A stretch of 36,544 bases of DNA from CAZDQL01 sp964507325 (lineage in GTDB: Bacteria; Planctomycetota; UBA1135; GCA-002686595). Shown here in pieces: positions 22,762 through 31,103 of this stretch. The first letter of the stretch is position 1; every line of letters begins with the position of its first letter. The stretch lies in the NCBI GenBank assembly GCA_964507325.1, contig CAZDQL010000069.1, positions 1-36,544 on the forward strand. Reading direction: 5' to 3'. A program made the position numbers and the translations under genes. The notes under the pieces are model-generated. The model saw nothing but the letters and a program-made list of their open reading frames with translations, did no database searches and was not told where the DNA came from.

Positions 22762-24360
22762 ATGCGCACAAGCTCGGCGCTCGTGGTCTGCATCCCCATC
22801 CTGCTCGTAGCGGCCGCCGCGGCCCAGTCGGCGCCGGAGCCGGGCCTCCTGGGCGCCTCGGCTGCGGATGCCGGAGCTCCCGATCATCCGACGAAGCGCC
22901 CCAACATCCTGTTCATCATGTCGGACGACCATGCGGCCAATGCCATCGGCTGCTACGACAGCTACCTCTCCGGAGTCGTCCAGACCCCCAACCTGGACCG
23001 GCTGGCAGCCGAGGGTGCTCTCCTGCGCAACTGCTTCTGCACCAATTCCCTCTGCACTCCCAGCCGAGCGACCATCCTCACGGGCCAGTACAGCCACATG
23101 AGCGGCGTGTACACCCTGCACGAGCGCCTCGAGCCGGATCACCCCAACGTCGCCAAGGAGCTGCAGGAGCTCGGCTACCAGACCGCCGTGATCGGGAAGT
23201 GGCACCTCAAGGCCGATCCCAGCGGCTTCGATCACTTCCAGGTCCTGAGGGGTCAGGGCCGTTACGTGAATCCGCGACTGCGCGGCGAAAACACGGGAAT
23301 GAAGGAGTATCCGGGTTACTCCGCGGACGTGATCACGGACCTGTCTCTGGAGTGGCTGCAGGAGCGCGATCCCGAACAGCCGTTCTTCTTGATGTGCCAG
23401 TTCAAGGCCCCTCATGATCGCTGGGACCATGCCGACCGCTTCGCGGACTGGTATCGGGAGGAGAGCATTCCGGAGCCTCCCACCCTGTACGACGACTACG
23501 CCCAGCGCTTCAGCCGCGCTGGACAGGTCTGGTCCACCATGGAGCGGATCGTCCCCGACCGCTATCTCCATCATGTTCCTCCCGAAGACGTGGTCGGAAT
23601 GTCGCGGGACGAGACGCGGGCCTACGTGTACCAGAAGTTCATCGCGCAGTACCTGCGCTGCGCCCAGGCCGTGGACGACAACGTGGGACGCCTGCTCGAC
23701 TACTTGGATCGAACCGGTCAGGCGCGGGATACCGTGATCATCTACACCAGCGATCAAGGGGTGTTCGTCGGTGAGCACGGCTACTTCGACAAGCGCTTCA
23801 TGTACGAGGAGAGCCAGCGCATGCCCTTCTTGATCCGCTATCCGCAGGAGATCCCGCCTGGGACGGTGAGCGAGGCGCTGATCGAGAACACGGACTTCGC
23901 GCCGCTCTTCCTCGACTACGCCGGGGCGGAGGCTCCCGACTTCATGCAGGGGCGCAGCTTCCGCTCCATCTGCCGCGGCGAGACTCCGCCCGATTGGAAG
24001 GAGTCGGTCTACTACCGCTACTGGATGCACATGTCCCACTTCGCCATCCCGGCTCACTACGGGATCCGGACCCAGAGGTACAAGCTCATCTACTACTACG
24101 GGGAACCTCTGGGGATGGCGGACACCGAGTACGTCCGACGCTGGGTTGAGGGCTCGCCCGAGATCGAGGCCACCGAGCCGGAGTGGGAGCTGTTCGACCT
24201 GGAAAAGGACCCGCACGAGACGAAGAACGTCTATGCCGATCCCGAATACGCAGACGTCGTAGCCGAGCTCAAGCAGCAGCTCCTGCGGAAGAAGGCCGCC
24301 GTGAAGGACACGGATGACAGATATCCGGCCCTGATGGAGCAGAGGAAGAAGTACTGGTAG
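22762..24360 (+). CDS. Exported S1-family sulfatase (SDDHA type)
   Basis: The product has 532 residues. A signal peptide (ALVVCIPILLVAAAAAQ) and a linker lead into RPNILFIMSDDHAANAIGCY, where Asp55 and Asp56 are metal ligands. The formylglycine motif is CTPSR (Cys98) followed by ATILTGQYSHMSGVYTL, with a later metal site at YTSDQGVFVGEHGYFDKRFM. The length and the EHGYFDKRFMYEESQRMP block resemble sulfatases acting on sulfated sugars rather than small aryl sulfates. It is a clear paralogue of the sulfatase at 29332-30969, sharing GKWHLK, LFLxGQG-type and YEESQRMP blocks. The ATG has GGAGG five bases upstream. The next sulfatase starts 46 bp after its stop, so the two are probably an operon. 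Confidence 0.93.
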   Translation: MRTSSALVVCIPILLVAAAAAQSAPEPGLLGASAADAGAPDHPTKRPNILFIMSDDHAANAIGCYDSYLSGVVQTPNLDRLAAEGALLRNCFCTNSLCTPSRATILTGQYSHMSGVYTLHERLEPDHPNVAKELQELGYQTAVIGKWHLKADPSGFDHFQVLRGQGRYVNPRLRGENTGMKEYPGYSADVITDLSLEWLQERDPEQPFFLMCQFKAPHDRWDHADRFADWYREESIPEPPTLYDDYAQRFSRAGQVWSTMERIVPDRYLHHVPPEDVVGMSRDETRAYVYQKFIAQYLRCAQAVDDNVGRLLDYLDRTGQARDTVIIYTSDQGVFVGEHGYFDKRFMYEESQRMPFLIRYPQEIPPGTVSEALIENTDFAPLFLDYAGAEAPDFMQGRSFRSICRGETPPDWKESVYYRYWMHMSHFAIPAHYGIRTQRYKLIYYYGEPLGMADTEYVRRWVEGSPEIEATEPEWELFDLEKDPHETKNVYADPEYADVVAELKQQLLRKKAAVKDTDDRYPALMEQRKKYW

Positions 24361-24406
24361 CGGCAAGAGGCGCTGCGCAGGCACCTGACGAGACCAGAGA
24401 GCAAAG

Positions 24407-25804
24407 ATGACCAGAAAATTCCCCAGCGCCTCCGCCTGTGTCGTGGCGCTGCTCCTGCAAACCGCGTGCGCGCTCACGCCACCGGCTGCCGAGCAGGACA
24501 AGCCCAACATCGTCGTCATCATGGCCGACGACCTGGGGTGGATGGACCTGCACTGCTACGGCAATCCGCACCTGGACACGCCTCACCTGGATCGGCTCGC
24601 ACGGGAGGGCATGCGCTTCACCGACGGGTACGCGGCCTCACCCGTGTGCTCGCCGACGCGGGCCGCCATGCTGACCGGAAAGTCGCCAGCCAGACTGCAC
24701 CTGACGAATCACGCGCCTGGACACGAGGACGGCTTCGCGCCGCAGGGATCGGACCTGCGGGAGGCGGCAACGGTCCGGCGGCTGGACCTGGAACAGAGGA
24801 CGATCGCCGAGCACCTCAAGGCTGCCGGCTACGTCACGGCTCACATCGGCAAGTGGCATCTCTCCTATGTATCGAAGCGGGAGGATCCCACGGGGCGCAT
24901 GGAGGCTGGCCTGAGGCCGGAGCATCAGGGCTTCGATGTGAACGTGGGGGGCTTCTTCCGGGGCGGTCCGGCCAGCTACTTCAGTCCCTACCGGAACCCC
25001 GCCCTGAGTGACGGCGAGGAGGGCGAGTACCTGCCCGACCGCCTGGCGGACGAGGCGATCGAGTTCGTGCGCCAGCATCGGGACGAGCCGTTCTTCCTGA
25101 ACTGGTGGCCCTACTCGGTGCACTACCCCATGCAGGCCCCGGAGGCCCTGGTCGAGAAGTACGCAGCTCGCGGCGGCATGAGGAAGCCGACCTACGCGGC
25201 CATGATCGAAGGCATGGACCGGTCGATCGGACGCTTCCTCGATGCGCTGGAGAGGGAAGGGCTGGCGGAGAAGACGCTGGTCGTCTTCACCTCGGACAAC
25301 GGCAGCTTCAACAGCGACAATCGACCCCTGCGCGGCTGCAAGGGCATGCTTCACGAGGGCGGGATCCGGGTGCCCTGGATCGTGCGTTGGCCCGGATTCG
25401 TCGCACCGGGGTCCACCGATGCCACGCCGATCATCTCCATGGACTGCTTCCCGACGCTGCTCGAGGTCGCCGGCATCGAGCCCGAGGGGGACGCAGTCCT
25501 CGACGGCATCAGCCTCGTTCCACTCTTGACGCAGTCCGGGTCGTTGGCACGCGAAGCGCTGTACTTCCACTACCCCAACTACGCCTTTCACAAGAGGAAC
25601 CGGCTGGCCAGTGCCGTGCGATCCGGCAGGTACAAGTTGATACGGCGTTACGACGATGAATCGCTGGAGCTCTACGATCTGGCGAGTGACCCGGGCGAAA
25701 CCGAGAATCTCGCGGACCGCCTACCCGAGGTGGCGCAGGGCCTGAAGGGGAAGCTCGACCACTGGCTGGGCAGCTCCGGAGCCAAACTGCCCACCAGGGA
25801 TTGA
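24407..25804 (+). CDS. Exported S1-family sulfatase (arylsulfatase A type)
   Basis: The product has 465 residues. The N-terminal segment (CVVALLLQTACALTPPA) is a signal peptide, and Cys21 could be a lipid site although Gln at -3 is unusual. The catalytic domain starts PNIVVIMADDLGWMDLHCYG (Asp41, Asp42). The formylglycine motif is CSPTR (Cys81) followed by AAMLTGKSPARLHLTN. The second metal site is FTSDNGSFNSDN. The shorter C-terminal region ends in ELYDLASDPGETENLAD, as in arylsulfatase-like enzymes. It follows the preceding sulfatase by 46 bp, and its TGA overlaps a perfect TTGACA that may start the next transcript. Confidence 0.93.
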   Translation: MTRKFPSASACVVALLLQTACALTPPAAEQDKPNIVVIMADDLGWMDLHCYGNPHLDTPHLDRLAREGMRFTDGYAASPVCSPTRAAMLTGKSPARLHLTNHAPGHEDGFAPQGSDLREAATVRRLDLEQRTIAEHLKAAGYVTAHIGKWHLSYVSKREDPTGRMEAGLRPEHQGFDVNVGGFFRGGPASYFSPYRNPALSDGEEGEYLPDRLADEAIEFVRQHRDEPFFLNWWPYSVHYPMQAPEALVEKYAARGGMRKPTYAAMIEGMDRSIGRFLDALEREGLAEKTLVVFTSDNGSFNSDNRPLRGCKGMLHEGGIRVPWIVRWPGFVAPGSTDATPIISMDCFPTLLEVAGIEPEGDAVLDGISLVPLLTQSGSLAREALYFHYPNYAFHKRNRLASAVRSGRYKLIRRYDDESLELYDLASDPGETENLADRLPEVAQGLKGKLDHWLGSSGAKLPTRD

Positions 25805-25827
25805 CACCTTCCACCGCGGCGTAGGAT
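25801..25827 (+). promoter_or_regulatory. Candidate promoter with perfect -35 box
   Basis: TTGACA (25801-25806) overlaps the stop of the preceding sulfatase. TAGGAT (25822-25827) follows after 15 bp, two bases short of ideal. It would drive the peptidase-GATase fusion at 25941 with a leader of about 105 bases. Confidence 0.35.
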
Positions 25828-25940
25828 GTTGGCTCTCCCGACTGCGAGAGGCTGCGCATCCTGGCTGGACCAGATGCCTGGGCTCAGGCCACCTCGCTGT
25901 CGCGGCCCGAGAAGCTCACCCTCCGGGTGGGGTCCCGATC

Positions 25941-27461
25941 ATGCATCCGATTCTCCGTCCGTTCCTCTCGATCCTGGCCATCGGATTCCTCTCGGTCATC
26001 GCTCGTGGCGCATCGTCGACCGAGGAGGGGAGCTTCGCCGGCTTCGTCGCGCAGGGCTCGCCCTGGCAGACTCCGTACTACGTCTCCTCGGGCTCCGAGA
26101 GGGGACCGACGGTGATGATCGTGGGGGGCATCCACGGCGACGAACCGGCGGGGGCTCGCGCGGCCGATCAGATCCGCCACTGGCCGCTCGAGCGCGGGCG
26201 CTTGATCGTCGTCCCGCGCGCCAACGTCGGCGGCTTGGCGGCTTTCACGCGCTTGATGCCGCACAAGTCGGAGACGATCTCCAACCTCAATCGCAACTTC
26301 CCCCGCACCGGGGGACCCGGCGAGGCGGCCAGCATCCTGAGCCAATCGCTGTGGCACCTCGCCGAAGTCGAGCGGCCCGACTGGTTGTTCGACCTGCACG
26401 AGGGTGTGGGCTTTCGGGCGAGCGGGGACGATTCGGTCGGATCCAGCGTGATCTGCTTCGAGGATCCCGAAGTCGACCGCATGGTCGCTCTCGTCCTGGC
26501 TGCGGTGAACGAGGGGATCGAGGACTCCGGACGGCATTTCGTCAGGCTCCGCAAGCCAGCGGACGGTTCACTGGTGCGTGCGGCGCACGAGCGTCTCGAC
26601 TCCCACGCCCTGATCCTCGAGACCACCAAGAAGGACCAGCGCCTCGCGACGCGCATCCGCCAGCATCGCATCATGGTGCATGCGGTCCTGCGCGAGCTCG
26701 ACATGACGGAGGACGAGGGTCTCGTCGACCAGCTCCTCGCGCGGCGGAGGGATGAACCGTCCCCGACGATGCGCCTGGCGATCTTCGATGCGCCCGGCAC
26801 CGGTGGTCCCGAGCCCTACGAGTGGATCTTCACCCCTTGGCCGGACGTCGTCACCCAGCCGATCGGAGTCCCGGAGATCCTCTCCGGGGCCTTGGGCCAG
26901 TTCGATGCGATCGCCTTCTTCGGCGGCAGCGGCAGCGAGCAGGGCAAGTCCCTCGGGGAGGCCGGACGCGAGCAGGTCCGGCGCTTCGTCGACGGCGGTG
27001 GCGGCTATCTTGGCATCTGCGCGGGAGCCTACCTCGCCACGACCGACTACTCCTGGTCCCTGGGCATCTTCGACGCCAAGGTCATCGACAACGAGAACGG
27101 CAAGTGGGCTCGCGGCACGGGCACGGTTCGCATCGAAGTCGCCCCCGAGGGCCGCGAGCGGCTGGGCGAGAGCGAGCAGACGCTCGACATCTACTACGCC
27201 AACGGTCCGATCCTCGCGCCTCGGGGCCTGCCCGACCTGCCGGACTACCGGCCGCTCGCGTGGTACCGCACCGAGTTCGCCGCGAATGGTGCCACGCCCG
27301 GCGTCATGCTGGACTCCCCAGCGATCATCGAGGGCGAGTGCGGTCGCGGCCGGGTCATCTGCTTCGGCTGCCACCCCGACAAGACCCGTGGCCTGCGCCA
27401 CTACCTGCACGCCGCGCTGCGTTGGGTCCTGCGGCGCGAGGCCTCCTCCTCGTCGCGCTGA
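25941..27461 (+). CDS. Exported fusion: M14-like zinc carboxypeptidase + GATase1/BPL_N-like domain
   Basis: The product has 506 residues with a signal peptide (FLSILAIGFLSVIARGAS). Residues 50-255 match the M14/AstE-AspA zinc peptidase-amidase fold: HGDE places zinc ligands at His65 and Glu68, the third is His153 (DLHEG), the substrate Arg lies in NLNRNFP, and the catalytic Glu is Glu227 (LILETTKK). Residues 275-500 are a class-I glutamine-amidotransferase-like domain, closest to the biotin-protein-ligase N-terminal-like (BPL_N) type: nucleophile elbow GGYLGICAGAYLA (Cys360) and His478 in CFGCHPDKT, with Asp where HPE is usual. Both sites look intact. The domains may process a peptide or amide-linked compound; function is unknown. 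It lies between two sulfatases, 45 bp before the next. Confidence 0.75.
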   Translation: MHPILRPFLSILAIGFLSVIARGASSTEEGSFAGFVAQGSPWQTPYYVSSGSERGPTVMIVGGIHGDEPAGARAADQIRHWPLERGRLIVVPRANVGGLAAFTRLMPHKSETISNLNRNFPRTGGPGEAASILSQSLWHLAEVERPDWLFDLHEGVGFRASGDDSVGSSVICFEDPEVDRMVALVLAAVNEGIEDSGRHFVRLRKPADGSLVRAAHERLDSHALILETTKKDQRLATRIRQHRIMVHAVLRELDMTEDEGLVDQLLARRRDEPSPTMRLAIFDAPGTGGPEPYEWIFTPWPDVVTQPIGVPEILSGALGQFDAIAFFGGSGSEQGKSLGEAGREQVRRFVDGGGGYLGICAGAYLATTDYSWSLGIFDAKVIDNENGKWARGTGTVRIEVAPEGRERLGESEQTLDIYYANGPILAPRGLPDLPDYRPLAWYRTEFAANGATPGVMLDSPAIIEGECGRGRVICFGCHPDKTRGLRHYLHAALRWVLRREASSSSR

Positions 27462-27506
27462 AGGGTTGCTTTTGCAGTCGCGCGGTTTCCATGCTGACCG
27501 GTCCCC

Positions 27507-29312
27507 ATGAAGCACTCCTCCCCCCTCTGGATCGCAATCCTGCTGTCGTCCTGCGCCGGCGCGGCCGACGCCCAGGCTCCCCTCGCAGGTCCCGAAGCCG
27601 CTAGAAGGACGCGGCCCAACGTCCTGCTCGTCATGACCGACGACCAGGGCTATGGAGATCTGGCCTGTCTCGGCAATCCGATCCTGGAGACGCCGCACCT
27701 CGACCAGCTCCACGGTGAGGCGGTGCGTCTCACGGACTATCACGTGAGCCCGACCTGCTCGCCCACGCGCGGCGCGCTGATGAGCGGTCGCAACACGCAC
27801 CATGCCGGGGTGTGGCACACGATCATGGGCCGCTCGATGATGCGCACCGAGGAGGTCACCCTCGCCGAGACCTTCCGCGCCAACGGCTACGCCACGGGCC
27901 ACTTCGGCAAGTGGCACCTCGGCGACAATTACCCCCTGCGGCCCCAGGATCAGGGCTTCGAGGTCGCGCTGATGCACGGGGGAGGAGGGGTCGTCCAAGG
28001 GCCGGACACCTTCGGCAACGACTATTTCGACGACACGTACCTGCGCAACGGTGTGCCCGAGACCTTCACCGGCTTCTGCACCGACGTCTGGTTCGACGAA
28101 GCGATGCGCTTCATCACCGAGAGCCAGGACGCCGAGCGCCCCTTCTTCTGCTACGTCCCGACGAACGCGGCGCATGGACCCTTCTGGGCGCCGGAGGAAT
28201 ACGAGCAGAAGTACCGCGACGATGCGCGCGTTCCGAACGCCGGGTTCTACGGGATGATCGAGAACATCGACGCCAACATGGGACGCATGCTGGCGTTCCT
28301 CGAGGAACGCGGTCTCGCGGACGACACCATCGTGATCTTCACGACCGACAACGGCTCGACCTTCGGTCTGCGCAAGGGGAAGGGCTTCAACGCGGGCATG
28401 CGGGGCAGCAAGGGCAGCTTCCACGAGGGCGGCCATCGCGTGCCCTGCTTCATCCGCTGGTCCTCAGGCGGGCTCGCGGGAGGGCGCGACGTCGACACCC
28501 TGGCCGCGCACTTCGACCTCTATCCCACGCTCATGGAGCTCTGCGGACTCGAGCGACCGGGCGGTCCCGAGCTACACGGCCGCTCCCTCGTCCCGCGGCT
28601 GCAGGGGACCGACGAGGCGTGGCCCGAGCGCGTGATCGTCGTCGATTCCCAACGCCGGGAGCTGATGCAGAAGCACAAGAGCTTCGCGGTGATGACCGAG
28701 CGCTGGCGGCTGTGCACCGGTGACGAGCTCTTCGACATCGTGGCGGATCCGGGCCAGACGACCGACGTCTCCGCGGAGCATCCCGACGTGGTCGCGCGCC
28801 TGCAGGCCGAGTACGAGCAGTACTGGCAGGGGATCGCACCGCTGAACGAGACCTACGTGCGCATCGTGCTCGGTCACCCCGCGGAGAACCCCACCCGCCT
28901 GATGAGCCACGATCTGCACACCGACGACAAGGGTGTGCCCTGGCACCAGCGCCACGTCCGCCGGGCCTACGTCGCCAGCGGATTCTGGGCGGTGGAAGTA
29001 CACGAGGCCGGCACCTACCGCATCGAGCTCCGGCGCTGGCCGCAGGAGGTGGGCCTGCCGATCGACGCGCCGCTGCCCGAGGATCCGTGGGTCACGGACA
29101 ACCGGCTGCAGGAGCCCGGCGTGGCGATTCACCCGGTCGAGGCCAGGCTGAGTCTGGGCGGCATCGAGCGCACCGTCCCCATCGCGCCGGGGGACCTGGG
29201 AGCCACCTTCGACGTGGAGCTGAAGGCGGGGCCGGACGAGATGTACGCCTGGTTCCGCGACGAGGACGGCACCCTGCGCAGCGCGTACTACGTCTACGTC
29301 GAGCGCCGCTAG
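27507..29312 (+). CDS. S1-family sulfatase lipoprotein with C-terminal beta-sandwich
   Basis: The product has 601 residues. LSSC (Cys16) is a classical lipobox after a short hydrophobic run, so it is probably a lipoprotein. The sulfatase domain starts RPNVLLVMTDDQGYGDLACL (Asp45, Asp46), with CSPTR (Cys84) as the formylglycine motif followed by GALMSGRNTHHAGVWHTIMG. The second metal site is FTTDNGSTFGLRKGKGFNAG. After about residue 430 there is an extension of about 170 residues rich in beta strands (VASGFWAVEVHEAGTYRIEL), which may bind sugar. Upstream spacing to the peptidase-GATase fusion is 45 bp. It converges with the next sulfatase, with a strong hairpin between them. Confidence 0.92.
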   Translation: MKHSSPLWIAILLSSCAGAADAQAPLAGPEAARRTRPNVLLVMTDDQGYGDLACLGNPILETPHLDQLHGEAVRLTDYHVSPTCSPTRGALMSGRNTHHAGVWHTIMGRSMMRTEEVTLAETFRANGYATGHFGKWHLGDNYPLRPQDQGFEVALMHGGGGVVQGPDTFGNDYFDDTYLRNGVPETFTGFCTDVWFDEAMRFITESQDAERPFFCYVPTNAAHGPFWAPEEYEQKYRDDARVPNAGFYGMIENIDANMGRMLAFLEERGLADDTIVIFTTDNGSTFGLRKGKGFNAGMRGSKGSFHEGGHRVPCFIRWSSGGLAGGRDVDTLAAHFDLYPTLMELCGLERPGGPELHGRSLVPRLQGTDEAWPERVIVVDSQRRELMQKHKSFAVMTERWRLCTGDELFDIVADPGQTTDVSAEHPDVVARLQAEYEQYWQGIAPLNETYVRIVLGHPAENPTRLMSHDLHTDDKGVPWHQRHVRRAYVASGFWAVEVHEAGTYRIELRRWPQEVGLPIDAPLPEDPWVTDNRLQEPGVAIHPVEARLSLGGIERTVPIAPGDLGATFDVELKAGPDEMYAWFRDEDGTLRSAYYVYVERR

Positions 29313-29317
29313 TCCCT

Positions 29318-29351
29318 GCGAGAAGCGGCGCTCACTTGCGCTGCTTCTCGC
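29318..29351. terminator. Strong bidirectional hairpin between convergent sulfatases
   Basis: GCGAGAAGC (29318-29326) pairs perfectly with GCTTCTCGC (29343-29351); a G-T wobble and GCGC/GCGC extend the stem to 14 pairs around a TCACTT loop. The loop holds the stop codon of the minus-strand sulfatase, and the plus-strand sulfatase ends six bases before the stem. No T-run follows on either side, so it would be a terminator without a U-tract, as is common in high-GC DNA. Confidence 0.65.
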
Positions 29352-30969
29352 GCTCGACGTACTCGTGCGAGATCTCGACCGCCCGCGCCCGATCGGCCTC
29401 GTCGTAGTCCCAGAACTCCTCGATGATACGACGCATCTCGGGGAAGTCCGCGTCGTCGTCGCCGATCTGCGCGCGTCGCTTGCGGAGCTCCTCCTTGAGC
29501 GTGGTGACGAGCTCCGCGTGCGCGGGATCGTCGTACAGGTTGACCAGCTCGTGCGGATCCTGCTCCAGGTCGTACAGCTCCCAACCGGGCGGTGACTGCC
29601 GGCGGCCCTGCATGTCGCAGCCGTAGTAGTAGATCAGCTTGTGCCGCTTGGTGCGGAGGCCCAGGTGCGCGGGATTCCAGTGGTGGACGAGGTGGTACCA
29701 GTAGCGGTAGTACGCGGCCTGCTTCCAGCCCGCCGGCTCCTCACCCCTCTCGCACAGCGAGACGAAGCTCGCCCCCTGCATGTACTGCGGCGTCTCCACT
29801 CCCGCGAAGCCGAGGAGCGTGGGGGCGAAGTCGACGTTCTCGACGATCGCGTCGCTCTGGCAGCCGGCCTCGATCGTCTTGGGATAGCGGATCAGGAGCG
29901 GCATGCGCTGCGACTCCTCGTACATCCAGCGCTTGTCCTGGTAGTCGTGCTCGCCGAGCATCATGCCCTGGTCGCCGGTGTAGATGACGACGGTGTCGTC
30001 GTAGATGCCCTCCTGCCTCAGGTACGCGAAGAGCCGCGCCAGGTTGTCGTCGACGCCCTTGACGCAACGCAGGTACTTCTTGAGGTAGGTCTGGTAGGAG
30101 AGGCGCTGCGCCTCTTCGTCGCTCAAGCTCGGGTCCTTGGCCCAGGTGTGGGTGTAGTTGCGGTGGGCGTGACGGCGACCGACCGAAGTGCCGATGTAGC
30201 GCACGGCCTCGTCCTCGTGGCCGCGCGTGGCGATCGAGCCGAAGTGCGGTTGCGTCCAGAGGCTCTGCGGCTCGGGGACGTCGACGTCGGCCAGGTACTC
30301 CTCGTAGCGCGGCGCGTTGGTGAAGTAGTCGTGCGGCGCCTTGTAGTGGTGCATCAGGAAGAAGGGCCGCTCGCGATCGCGCTGCTCCAGCCACTCCAGG
30401 GTGCTGTCGGTGATGCAGTCCGAGGAGTGCCCCTGCATGCGCACCTCGTTCTCGGGCCAGGTGCCGCGGGTCTTCTCCCTGAAGGTCGGATTCAGGTACT
30501 TCCCCTGTCCGGGAAGGACCTTGTAGTAGTCGAAGTTGGGCTCCTCCTTCAGGTGCCACTTGCCGACCATCGCCGTCTGGTACCCGGCCCTGCGCATCTC
30601 GATGGCGAGGTACTGCCGCTCGGGAGGGATCCTCTGGGCCAGCGTGTAGGCCCCGTTCACGTGGTTGTATTGCCCCGTGATGATGCACGCCCGGCTGGGC
30701 ACGCAGATCGAGTTCGTCACGAAGCAGTTCCGGAAGAGCATGCCCTCCTCGGCGAGCGTGTCGATCGTCGGGGTGGGATCGAGGGCGGCCAGCCGACTGC
30801 CGTACGCGCCGATCGCGTGCGCGGCATGGTCGTCGGACATGATGAACAGGATGTTGGGACGACGATCCCGTTCGTCCGCCTCGCCCTGGGGCAGAGGCTG
30901 CGCGCTGGCGAGGAGGGTGACCGCCACGCAGGGAGTGAGGAACGACACGAGCCTTCCGCGACCGGGCAT
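29332..30969 (-). CDS. Exported S1-family sulfatase (SDDHA type)
   Basis: The product has 545 residues with a signal peptide (FLTPCVAVTLLASAQP). The domain starts RPNILFIMSDDHAAHAIGAY (Asp46, Asp47). The formylglycine motif is CVPSR (Cys89) followed by ACIITGQYNHVNGAYTL. The later metal site is YTGDQGMMLGEHDYQDKRWM. It is a paralogue of the sulfatase at 22762-24360: both have MSDDHAA, GKWHLK, GQGKYLNP/GQGRYVNP, KAPHD and MYEESQRMP. The C-terminus is helical and charged. The ATG at 30969 has an AAGAGGT Shine-Dalgarno. It is the only sulfatase in the cluster on the minus strand and is divergent from the last one. Confidence 0.93.
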   Translation of the reverse strand: MPGRGRLVSFLTPCVAVTLLASAQPLPQGEADERDRRPNILFIMSDDHAAHAIGAYGSRLAALDPTPTIDTLAEEGMLFRNCFVTNSICVPSRACIITGQYNHVNGAYTLAQRIPPERQYLAIEMRRAGYQTAMVGKWHLKEEPNFDYYKVLPGQGKYLNPTFREKTRGTWPENEVRMQGHSSDCITDSTLEWLEQRDRERPFFLMHHYKAPHDYFTNAPRYEEYLADVDVPEPQSLWTQPHFGSIATRGHEDEAVRYIGTSVGRRHAHRNYTHTWAKDPSLSDEEAQRLSYQTYLKKYLRCVKGVDDNLARLFAYLRQEGIYDDTVVIYTGDQGMMLGEHDYQDKRWMYEESQRMPLLIRYPKTIEAGCQSDAIVENVDFAPTLLGFAGVETPQYMQGASFVSLCERGEEPAGWKQAAYYRYWYHLVHHWNPAHLGLRTKRHKLIYYYGCDMQGRRQSPPGWELYDLEQDPHELVNLYDDPAHAELVTTLKEELRKRRAQIGDDDADFPEMRRIIEEFWDYDEADRARAVEISHEYVEREKQRK

Positions 30970-31011
30970 TCTGTGACCTCTTGGGTGACCGGGGAACTGG
31001 GTGGTCGCTCC

Positions 31012-31025
31012 CGATCCTAGGATCG
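31012..31025. promoter_or_regulatory. 14-bp perfect palindrome between divergent sulfatases
   Basis: CGATCCTAGGATCG is its own reverse complement. It lies in the 134-bp divergent region between sulfatase starts at 30969 (minus) and 31104 (plus) and contains a minus-strand TAGGAT that could be a -10 box. It is a candidate operator for a shared regulator. Confidence 0.4.
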
Positions 31026-31032
31026 ATCGCGC

Positions 31033-31061
31033 TCGAGGACCATCGTGGGCGCTATCCTCGA
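31033..31061. promoter_or_regulatory. Inverted repeat in the divergent sulfatase promoter region
   Basis: TCGAGGA (31033-31039) and TCCTCGA (31055-31061) are exact complements separated by 15 bases. The right arm overlaps TATCCT (31053-31058), a possible -10 box for the gene at 31104. This spacing suits a dimeric regulator or an RNA hairpin. Confidence 0.35.
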
Positions 31062-31103
31062 CGGCTCGCCCTCCTTCATCGTTGGATCCCTGCGAGTCCC
31101 ACC

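Noticed and set aside
22630..24522. Upstream extension of the homocysteine methyltransferase frame to a 939-codon protein
   Set aside because: The added part is antisense to an intact sulfatase and shows no domain. The methyltransferase domain starts at once after the ATG at 22629.
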